Shown here: in pieces, positions 23,268-30,511 of the stretch
Position numbering within the stretch: the stretch's first letter is position 1
Layout: every line of letters begins with the position of its first letter
Source of the DNA: VGRF01 sp964460485
Lineage (GTDB): Bacteria; Myxococcota_A; UBA9160; UBA6930
DNA: 30,511 bases
Direction of reading: 5' to 3'
Assembly: GCA_964460485.1 (NCBI GenBank)
Contig: CAYWRY010000041.1
Span: forward strand, 1-30,511
Notes under the pieces: model-generated
What the model was told of the DNA's origin: nothing
Database searches by the model: none
The model's input: the letters and a program-made list of their open reading frames with translations, nothing else
Made by a program: the position numbers and the translations under genes

Positions 23268-23283
23268 CGTTCCACGTGGAACA
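23268..23283. other. parS: parS centromere site 2
   Basis: A second CGTTCCACGTGGAACA, identical over all 16 bases to the site at 22609-22624, lies 7 bases after rsmG and 51 bases before the parA start. Being in the parA leader it may also let ParB spread over, and repress, its own operon. Confidence 0.92.
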
Positions 23284-23334
23284 ATCTTCCGATCGGAGTG
23301 ATAGAGTCAGCCAGACGGACCCTGGGGGTGGGGT

Positions 23335-24174
23335 GTGGATCTGGCGGCAGAGCGCGACGAGAGGCCCGGCCTCTCCCGCGTCATCGCGGTCGTCAACCAG
23401 AAGGGCGGCGTAGGAAAGACCACGACCGCCGTGAATCTGGCGGCGTCTCTAGCTGCGGCTGAACGCCCCACCCTGCTGGTGGACTTGGACCCCCAGGGGA
23501 ACGCCAGCAGCGGACTGGGGATTACCGCCCCGACGACCCAGATCTACGACGTCCTGGCCGGGTCGAAGACCGCCGCCCAGGTCCTGCAAGGCACTGGGCT
23601 CTCTCATCTCCATGCGCTCCCCGCCGGCCCCGATCTCGCCGGCGCCGAGATCGAGCTCGTGTCGGTGGAGGGCCGCGAGGGCCTGCTGCGCGACGCCCTC
23701 GCGCCGCTGCTCCCGCACTACGACTTCGTGCTGATCGACTGCCCTCCCTCCCTCGGCCTGCTGACGCTCAACGCGCTGGTGGCGGCCAACGCCGTGCTGA
23801 TCCCGCTCCAGTGCGAGTACTACGCGCTCGAGGGGCTGGCTCGCTTGTTAGGGACCGTGGAGCGCGTGCGGGCCGCGTTCAACGCCTCGCTCGAGCGCGA
23901 GGGCATCGTGCTCACGATGGTCGACCGCCGCGCCAACCTGTCGCAGCAGGTGGAGAGCGACGTGCGCAGCCACTTCGGGACCGGCGCGCCGGGGGCGGTC
24001 TTCGCGACGACGATCCCGCGCAACGTGCGGCTCAGCGAAGCGCCGAGTCACGGCAAGCCCATCTTGCTGTACGACATCGGCTCGCGCGGCGCGGTCGCCT
24101 ATCTGCACCTCGCGGAAGAGCTGTTACGGCGCCACCCGCGCCCCGAGCGCAAGCCCCCGGCGCTGGGCGGTTGA
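23335..24174 (+). CDS. parA: chromosome-partitioning ATPase ParA (Soj)
   Basis: A 279-residue deviant-Walker ATPase that dimerises on ATP and moves ParB-parS complexes apart. VVNQKGGVGKTTTAVNLAASL carries the Walker A with its signature Lys (KGGVGKTT at 23-30), given here in two parts VVNQ and KGGVGKTTTAVNL; LLVDLDPQGNAS is Walker A', and VLIDCPPSLGLLTLNAL is Walker B. The C-terminal PRNVRLSEAPSHGKPI is the chromosomal ParA DNA-binding/ATP-contact segment. The GTG start is at 23335. parS site 2 lies in its leader, and parB follows 26 bases downstream. Confidence 0.96.
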   Translation: MDLAAERDERPGLSRVIAVVNQKGGVGKTTTAVNLAASLAAAERPTLLVDLDPQGNASSGLGITAPTTQIYDVLAGSKTAAQVLQGTGLSHLHALPAGPDLAGAEIELVSVEGREGLLRDALAPLLPHYDFVLIDCPPSLGLLTLNALVAANAVLIPLQCEYYALEGLARLLGTVERVRAAFNASLEREGIVLTMVDRRANLSQQVESDVRSHFGTGAPGAVFATTIPRNVRLSEAPSHGKPILLYDIGSRGAVAYLHLAEELLRRHPRPERKPPALGG

Positions 24175-24200
24175 AGCCCCGCACCCCTCGAGGAGAAAGC

Positions 24201-25127
24201 ATGGCGATTCGCAAAGGCGTGCTCGGCCGCGGGCTCGACGCGCTCCTGCCGAGCGCAACCCCCGCCGGCGTACCCGTCGCCCAGGGGGGCGCGGCGCCGG
24301 GTGGAGACGCGCGCGCCGCCGCCGTCGAGCTGCCGATCGACGCGATCGGGCCGAACCCGCAGCAGCCGCGCCGCGTGTTCGCGGAGGCCGACCTGGATGC
24401 GCTCGCCGAGTCGATTCGCCGTCACGGCGTGCTCCAGCCGGTGCTCGTGCGCGAGGCGCCTCCCGGCGCGTCGCGTCGCTACGAGCTCGTCGTGGGCGAG
24501 CGGCGCTGGCGCGCGTGCCAGCGCGCGGGTCGAAGCACGATTCCCGCCACGATCCAGAACGTCACGCCCCAGGCGCTGCTCGAGATCGCGCTGGTCGAGA
24601 ACGTCCAGCGCCGGGACCTGAACCCGATCGAGCTGGCGCTCGCCTTCCGCGAACTGGCCAACGCGGGGCGCACGCAGGATCAGATTGGCGAGCAGGTCGG
24701 GCTCGAGCGCTCGACGATCGCCAATCACCTGCGCCTGCTGGAGCTGCCCAAGGAGGCCCAGGAGGACGTCGAGGCGGGGCGGCTCACGGTGGGTCACGCG
24801 AAGGCGCTGCTTCAGCTGGGCAACCCGGAGCGCCGCCACTGGCTGCGCGAGCGCATCCTGGCCGAGCAGCTCTCCGTGCGTGCTGCCGAGGAGCTGGCGC
24901 GAGAGCTCGCGGGGCCGCGGCCCGAGCGGCGGGCGGCGGCGTCGCAACGAGCGCCGCAGGCGGTGGATCCGAACCTGCGTGCGCTCACCGAACAGCTCGA
25001 GTCGCATCTGATGACGCGCGTGCGCGTTCGCGCGGAGGGCCGGCGCGGGCGGCTCGAGATCGAGTTCGCGAGCCCCGAGGAGCTCACGCGCCTCAGCGCG
25101 CTGATTCTCGACGGGAGCCGCCTGTGA
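24201..25127 (+). CDS. parB: chromosome-partitioning protein ParB (Spo0J), CTP-dependent clamp
   Basis: A 308-residue ParB that loads at parS and slides on DNA as a CTP-gated clamp. The N-terminal KGVLGRGLDALLP (5-17) is the ParA-stimulating motif. The CTP-binding domain has GERRWRA (99-105) and ENVQRRDLNPIE (133-144). The helix-turn-helix TQDQIGEQVGLERSTIANHLRLLEL (about 158-182, in two parts TQDQIGEQVGLERST and IANHLRLLEL) reads parS. An Ala/Arg-rich linker and a C-terminal dimerisation domain (RGRLEIEFASPEELTRL) follow. AGGAG precedes ATG 24201. It is coupled to the bactofilin gene by a GTGA overlap. Confidence 0.96.
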   Translation: MAIRKGVLGRGLDALLPSATPAGVPVAQGGAAPGGDARAAAVELPIDAIGPNPQQPRRVFAEADLDALAESIRRHGVLQPVLVREAPPGASRRYELVVGERRWRACQRAGRSTIPATIQNVTPQALLEIALVENVQRRDLNPIELALAFRELANAGRTQDQIGEQVGLERSTIANHLRLLELPKEAQEDVEAGRLTVGHAKALLQLGNPERRHWLRERILAEQLSVRAAEELARELAGPRPERRAAASQRAPQAVDPNLRALTEQLESHLMTRVRVRAEGRRGRLEIEFASPEELTRLSALILDGSRL

Positions 25128-25486
25128 GGAACCAGGGGGACGATGTGCCCCGCCTCGGCGTGGGGACCTTCTTCGACGGCGTACTCAGCTTCGAGGGCAC
25201 CTTGCGCGTAGACGGCCGGCTCGCGGGCAGCGTCTACGCCACGGCGGGCGCGCTGGTCGTCGGTCCCCAAGCTCAGGTGCGCGCGCGCGTCGAGGTTGCC
25301 GAGCTGGTGCTGGCGGGCGCGCTGATCGGGGACGTCTTCGCGCACCGGCGCGTCGAGCTGCTCGCCGGCGCGGAGCTCGAGGGCAACGTCACGTCGCCGC
25401 TGCTCGCGATCGCCGACGGCGGGCGCATCGCGGGGCGCTGCACGACCGGCGCGGCGGCTCCCGCGGCGACCCCAAAATCGTCTTGA
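25124..25486 (+). CDS. bactofilin
   Basis: A 120-residue polymer-forming cytoskeletal protein. The alternating hydrophobic/Gly repeats FEGTLRVDGRLAGSVYATAG, ALVVGPQAQVRARVEVAELVLAG, ALIGDVFAHRRVELLAG and AELEGNVTSPLLAIADGGRIAG are the right-handed beta-helix of bactofilins, with short disordered ends. GTG 25124 overlaps the parB stop; a second GTG at 25145 with AGGGGGA upstream gives a shorter N-terminus and is also possible. In Myxococcus, bactofilins organise ParABS near the pole; the operon position here suggests a similar role (inference). The segments above are quoted in pieces. Confidence 0.92.
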   Translation: MRNQGDDVPRLGVGTFFDGVLSFEGTLRVDGRLAGSVYATAGALVVGPQAQVRARVEVAELVLAGALIGDVFAHRRVELLAGAELEGNVTSPLLAIADGGRIAGRCTTGAAAPAATPKSS

Positions 25487-25520
25487 AAGTCGCCCCCGAT
25501 CTGCGACTTTCCGCGCCGCC

Positions 25521-25542
25521 CCGGCCCGGTTCTCCGGGCCGG
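25521..25542 (+). terminator. hairpin terminator after parAB-bactofilin
   Basis: A perfect 9-bp stem (CCGGCCCGG and CCGGGCCGG) with a TTCT loop lies 34 bases after the bactofilin stop, followed by ATTCGCTTTC, a weak T-tract. It separates the par operon from the atp operon. The remaining 175 bases up to atpF' hold an A7 run (25631-25637) and probably the atp promoter, which I could not locate precisely. Confidence 0.65.
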
Positions 25543-25717
25543 ATTCGCTTTCGGGACGTGAGTTTCACAGCCGTCGAGTGAGCGACCGCTGCGAATCCGC
25601 ACTCTCCGCGGGCGGCCGGACTCCGGTCCACAAAAAAAGATCGTTCCTTCGGGGCCGGTGTCGCCGGGCGACGTGATCCGCCGCCGCCTCGAAGGGCCAG
25701 CGGAGCAGCAGCCAGTC

Positions 25718-26287
25718 ATGACCTCGCGCAGGAGCTTCGCGCTCGTCGCCCTCGGGCTCGCGCTCGTCGCCGCGCCGGCCTACGCCGCAGAAGGCCTGAG
25801 CATCTTCCCCGACCTGATCGAGGACGCGCTGTACGGAACGCACGGCGGTGCCCTCATCGCCCAACCTTGGAAGAGCACCTGGCTCCAGCTCATTGCGCTG
25901 TTCGGGGTGATCGTGTTCCCGCTGAATGCACTGCTCTTCCAGCCGCTGCTCCGCACCCTCGCGCAGCGCGGCGAGCGCATCGAGGGCGCGCGCAGCCGCG
26001 CATCGGCGTTCTCGAAGCAGGCTGACGAGGTGCTGAATCGCTACGAGACGGCGGTCGGCGGGGCAAGGCGCGAGGCCGAGAGCCTGCGCCGGCAGACGCT
26101 GGAGGTGGCGCGCGGCGAGCAGGGGCGCATCGGCGCCGACGCGCGCCGAGCCGCCGAGGACGAGGTGGCGCGCGCCCGGGTCGGCGTCGCCGGCGCACTG
26201 GAGAGCGCGCGCGCGTCGCTGCGCGCAGACACGGAGCGCCTCGCGCGCGAAGTCGCCGCGAAGGTGCTCGGGAGGCCGCTCTCGTGA
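25718..26287 (+). CDS. ATP synthase b'-type subunit (first of two b subunits), with signal-like N-terminus
   Basis: A 189-residue peripheral-stalk subunit. Residues 1-23 (TSRRSFALVALGLALVAAP, AYA) look like a cleavable signal peptide, followed by a short exported segment, one membrane helix (about 56-76, TWLQLIALFGVIVFPLNALLF) and a long charged coiled-coil to the C-terminus. Two different b-type genes in tandem imply a b/b' heterodimer, as in many deltaproteobacteria, cyanobacteria and chloroplasts. I chose ATG 25718 because the upstream 20 residues of the open frame are not hydrophobic and would disrupt the leader. The stop overlaps the next start by 4 bases. Confidence 0.88.
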   Translation: MTSRRSFALVALGLALVAAPAYAAEGLSIFPDLIEDALYGTHGGALIAQPWKSTWLQLIALFGVIVFPLNALLFQPLLRTLAQRGERIEGARSRASAFSKQADEVLNRYETAVGGARREAESLRRQTLEVARGEQGRIGADARRAAEDEVARARVGVAGALESARASLRADTERLAREVAAKVLGRPLS

Positions 26288-26871
26288 AAGCGGCGGCGCT
26301 CGCGTTGACCTTCCTGCTCGCGCCGTTCGCGGCGCTCGCCGCCGGCGAGGCGCACGACGAGGCCGCCGCCGCGGAGCACGCGAAGCACTTCGCCTACGAG
26401 TGGGTGAACCTCGCGATCCTGGTCGGCGTGCTCGGGTACTTCGCGCGCAAACCGGTGGGCGAGTACCTCGCCAGCCGCCGCGACGCGATCGCGAAGAACC
26501 TCGCGAGCTCCGAGCAGCTGCTGAGGGACGCCGAGCAGCGCCTCGCCGACTGGAACGCCAAGGCCGCGCGCCTCGACGCCGACGTCGCGGAGATTCTCGA
26601 CGCGACGCGCAAGAGCGCCGAGGCCGAGAAGGCCGCGATCATCGCCGACGCGGAGGCCACCGCCGCGCGCATCCGCCAGAGCGCGGGCGGCGTCGTGGAC
26701 CGCGAGTTGCGCGCCGCGCGCGTCGCGCTGCGGAAGGAGGCGGCGGAGCTCGCCATCACGCTCGCGGGCTCGCTGCTCGAGCAGCAGACCAACGAGGCCG
26801 ACCGCAGCCGTCTCGTCGACGAGTTCATCGCCAAGGTCGAGGCGGGGCCGGGAGCGGGAGGAGCGCACTGA
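26284..26871 (+). CDS. atpF: ATP synthase subunit b, with signal-like N-terminus
   Basis: A 195-residue peripheral-stalk subunit. The first 19 residues (KAAALALTFLLAPFAALA) resemble a signal peptide. After an acidic/His/Ala segment comes the membrane helix YEWVNLAILVGVLGYF (38-53) and then RKPVGEYLASRRDAIAKNL, typical of b subunits, and a long coiled-coil. GTG 26284 overlaps the stop of the preceding b'-type gene. It overlaps atpH by one base (TGATG). The C-terminal tail is Gly-rich (AGPGAGGAH-like). Confidence 0.9.
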   Translation: MKAAALALTFLLAPFAALAAGEAHDEAAAAEHAKHFAYEWVNLAILVGVLGYFARKPVGEYLASRRDAIAKNLASSEQLLRDAEQRLADWNAKAARLDADVAEILDATRKSAEAEKAAIIADAEATAARIRQSAGGVVDRELRAARVALRKEAAELAITLAGSLLEQQTNEADRSRLVDEFIAKVEAGPGAGGAH

Positions 26872-27413
26872 TGCCGGCCTCTGCCGCGCCGCGCCGCTAC
26901 GCCCGCGCGCTCTTCTCCCTCGCGAAAGACGAGAGCCGCGTCGCCGACGTGCGCGAGGAGCTGCGCCGCTTCGGTGCTGCGCTCGAGGCGAGCGCCGAGC
27001 TGCGCGCCGTGCTGCTTCAGCCGCTTCACCCAGCCGCCGAGCGCCGCCGCGTGCTGGACGCGCTCGCCGAGAAGCTCGGCGCGAGCTCGCTGCTGCGGCG
27101 CTTCTACGCCTACTTGATCGACCAGCGCCGGCTGGTCGCGTTCGACGCGATCGAGGCGGAGTTCGTGCGCCTCGCCGACGAGGCCGCAGGTCGCGCGAAG
27201 GCCAAGGTCCGGACTGCCCAGCCGCTCAGCGCCGAGCAGCAGCAGCGCCTCGCGCGCGCGCTGGCCGCGCGGGCCGGCCGCGCGGTCGAGCTCGAGGTCG
27301 AGATCGATCCGACGCTGGTCGCCGGCCTCGTCGCGCAGCTCGGCGACACGGTCTACGACGGCAGCCTGAAGAGTCAGCTCGTGCAGCTCAGAAGCGCGCT
27401 GGTCGGCAGCTAG
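26871..27413 (+). CDS. atpH: ATP synthase delta subunit
   Basis: A 180-residue subunit that joins F1 to the peripheral stalk. It begins PASAAPRRYARALFSLA, the RYA-x-ALF-x-xA family start, and ends with VEIDPTLVAGLVAQLGDTVYDGSLKSQLVQL, quoted as VEIDPTLVAGLVAQLGDT and VYDGSLKSQLVQL, the conserved C-terminal block with G and D-x-S-x-x-x-x-L. ATG 26871 shares a base with the atpF stop. The gene order matches F1 operons. Confidence 0.95.
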   Translation: MPASAAPRRYARALFSLAKDESRVADVREELRRFGAALEASAELRAVLLQPLHPAAERRRVLDALAEKLGASSLLRRFYAYLIDQRRLVAFDAIEAEFVRLADEAAGRAKAKVRTAQPLSAEQQQRLARALAARAGRAVELEVEIDPTLVAGLVAQLGDTVYDGSLKSQLVQLRSALVGS

Positions 27414-27447
27414 CAACAACGAGTTCCACGGATCACGGAGCACATCG

Positions 27448-28986
<1,539 letters not shown>

Positions 28987-29044
28987 CGGGCGGCGCTTCG
29001 CCGCGCGCCGTGGAACCCGACGAGAACTCGAGCAGAAAGCGCCG

Positions 29045-29920
29045 ATGCCGAGCACGAAAGAAATCCGCCGCCGCATCCGCAGCGTCCAGAAGACGAAGCA
29101 GATCACGAGCGCGATGCGCATGGTGTCCGCGGCGAAGCTGCGCCGCGCCCAGGACGCCATCCTCGCGGCGCGGCCCTACGCGAAGCGCATGTACGCCGTG
29201 CTCGGCGAGATCGGGCGGCGCCACGCGGACGCCGAGCACCCGCTGCTGAAGCCTCACGCGCAGGAGCGCGTTCACGAGCTGATCGTGGTCACCTCGGATC
29301 GCGGCCTGTGCGGCGCGTTCAACGCGAACGTGCTCAAGCAGGCGCTGGCGACGGCGCGCAAGCTCGTTGCGGGCGGCCTCACGGTGGTGATCACGCCCGT
29401 CGGCAGGAAGGCCGACGAGTTCTTCCGCCGGCGCCGGCTCGGCGAGGTCGGCCGCGTGTGGAGCGGCCTCGGCACGATCGGCATCCGCCACGCGAGCGAG
29501 CTCGCCGAGCACCTCGCGAAGCGATACGAGAGCGGCGAGATCGACGGCGCGACGCTCGTCTACTCCGAGTTCGTCTCGGCGCTCACGCAGACGCCGCACG
29601 TCGACCCGCTGCTGCCGCTCGCGCCGGCGCAGGAGATCGCCGAGGCGGGGCGCGCGGGCGCGCTGCCCTTCGAGATCGAACCCGACGCGAGCAAGCTGCT
29701 CCAGGTGCTCGTCCCGCAGGCGCTCGAGTTCACGCTCTACCGCGCGCTGCTCGAGAACCAGGCCGGTGAGCACGCCGCGCGCATGGCGGCGATGGAGAAC
29801 GCGACGCGCAACACGGAAGAGCTGATCGGCAGCCTCACCCTCCAATACAACCGCGCGCGCCAGGCAGCGATCACCAAGGAGCTGATGGAGATCGTGTCGG
29901 GCGCCGAGGCGCTCAAATAA
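29045..29920 (+). CDS. atpG: ATP synthase gamma subunit
   Basis: A 291-residue rotor shaft. The N-terminal coil STKEIRRRIRSVQKTKQITSAM (quoted in two parts in the family as EIRRRI and KTKQITSAM-MVSAAKLRRAQ) and the C-terminal coil MENATRNTEELIGSLTLQYNRARQAAITKEL, given as MENATRNTEELIG and YNRARQAAITKEL-EIVSGA, are canonical. The central Rossmann-like domain has VTSDRGLCGAFN. ATG 29045 lies 58 bases after atpA with AGAAAG-like bases before it. Confidence 0.97.
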   Translation: MPSTKEIRRRIRSVQKTKQITSAMRMVSAAKLRRAQDAILAARPYAKRMYAVLGEIGRRHADAEHPLLKPHAQERVHELIVVTSDRGLCGAFNANVLKQALATARKLVAGGLTVVITPVGRKADEFFRRRRLGEVGRVWSGLGTIGIRHASELAEHLAKRYESGEIDGATLVYSEFVSALTQTPHVDPLLPLAPAQEIAEAGRAGALPFEIEPDASKLLQVLVPQALEFTLYRALLENQAGEHAARMAAMENATRNTEELIGSLTLQYNRARQAAITKELMEIVSGAEALK

Positions 29921-29988
29921 CGACTCGCGCCCGCGCGGGCGCAGGCTCGAATCCGCGAGCTCTCAGAAATGCGAAGAGGAACCCAGCG

Positions 29989-30511
29989 ATGGCGACGACC
30001 GCAGCAGCGAACGGCAAAGTGACGCAGGTGATGGGCCCGGTGGTGGACGTCGAGTTTCCGCCGGGCGCGCTGCCCGAGATCCTGACCGCGCTGCGAACGA
30101 CCAACGCGAACATCGACGCGCGCGAGAACAACCTCGTGCTCGAGGTCGCGCAGCATCTCGGCGAGAACTCGGTGCGGGCGATCGCGATGGACACCACCGA
30201 CGGCCTGCGACGCGACCAGCCGGTCGTGAACACCGGCGAGATGATCAAGGTGCCCGTCGGCCCCGGGACGCTCGGCCGCATCACCAACGTGATCGGCGAG
30301 CCCGTGGACGAACGCGGCCCGGTGAAGGCCACGGCCTATTGGCCGATCCACCGCCCGGTACCGGAGTTCATCGACCAGTCGATGGCGGTCGAGCCGCTCG
30401 AGACGGGCATCAAGGTGATCGACCTGATCGCACCCTACCCGCGCGGCGGCAAGGTGGGCCTGTTCGGCGGCGCCGGCGTCGGCAAGACGGTGGTGATCCT
30501 CGAGCTCATCA
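29989..30511 (+). CDS. atpD: ATP synthase beta subunit (5' part, cut by window end)
   Basis: The first 174 residues of the catalytic F1 subunit. The start ATG 29989, preceded by GAGGA, gives ATTAAANGKVTQVMGPVVDVEF, quoted as GKVTQVMGPVVDVEF; GPGTLGRITNVIGEPVDE and the P-loop GGAGVGKT are visible at the end, where the window stops in the helix after it. atpC is expected just beyond. Confidence 0.97.
   Translation, partial: MATTAAANGKVTQVMGPVVDVEFPPGALPEILTALRTTNANIDARENNLVLEVAQHLGENSVRAIAMDTTDGLRRDQPVVNTGEMIKVPVGPGTLGRITNVIGEPVDERGPVKATAYWPIHRPVPEFIDQSMAVEPLETGIKVIDLIAPYPRGGKVGLFGGAGVGKTVVILELI

Overview
The window is a high-GC bacterial chromosome segment centred on what is very probably the replication-origin region. 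I infer a deltaproteobacterial-type lineage (Myxococcota, Desulfobacterota or a related phylum). The reasons are the gene order rsmG-parA-parB-bactofilin-atp, an F-type ATP synthase with two different b-type subunits, atpB and atpE placed apart from the F1 genes, an outer membrane (TonB-dependent receptor), and many GTG/TTG starts with strong GC bias. I cannot name a species.

Left part (about 1-8200): accessory metabolism and envelope genes on both strands. These are the tail of an unknown gene, a MAPEG-family membrane protein, a Cys-type SelW/Rdx protein, an MFS transporter, a gamma-glutamylcyclotransferase-like protein, a DUF2905 membrane protein, two divergent short-chain dehydrogenases with a long palindrome between them, a glutathione S-transferase, a MmcQ/YjbR protein and a TonB-dependent receptor. 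Nothing here looks like a phage, IS or defence island.

Middle left (about 8200-18944, all minus strand): tmk, then Fo genes (atpE, atpB, an AtpI-like and an AtpZ-like gene), hemL, gyrA, gyrB and dnaN. A 512-bp gene-free stretch between tmk and atpE carries a consensus sigma-54 promoter on the plus strand with no gene downstream.

Centre (18945-19230): the divergent dnaN/rpmH intergenic region, from which transcription leaves in both directions. It holds three copies of CCGACAAA and the rpmH promoter. dnaA and recF are not in their usual places here.

Right part (19231-30511, all plus strand): rpmH, rnpA, yidD, yidC, jag, rsmG, parA, parB, a bactofilin, then atpF', atpF, atpH, atpA, atpG and the 5' part of atpD. 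Two identical palindromic parS sites bracket rsmG, next to the ParA/ParB genes that would use them. mnmE and mnmG, often found near jag and rsmG, are absent.

Together the core genes cover replication (DnaN, gyrase), segregation (ParAB-parS, bactofilin), membrane-protein insertion (YidC/YidD/Jag) and energy (ATP synthase). The ATP synthase genes are split into two blocks lying on opposite sides of the presumed origin. Most of the window is ordinary core genome. The points most worth a second look are the orphan sigma-54 promoter, the quinolone-resistance-type residues in both gyrase subunits, the origin-region repeats, the operator-like palindrome between the two dehydrogenases, and the Na+-type features of subunit c.
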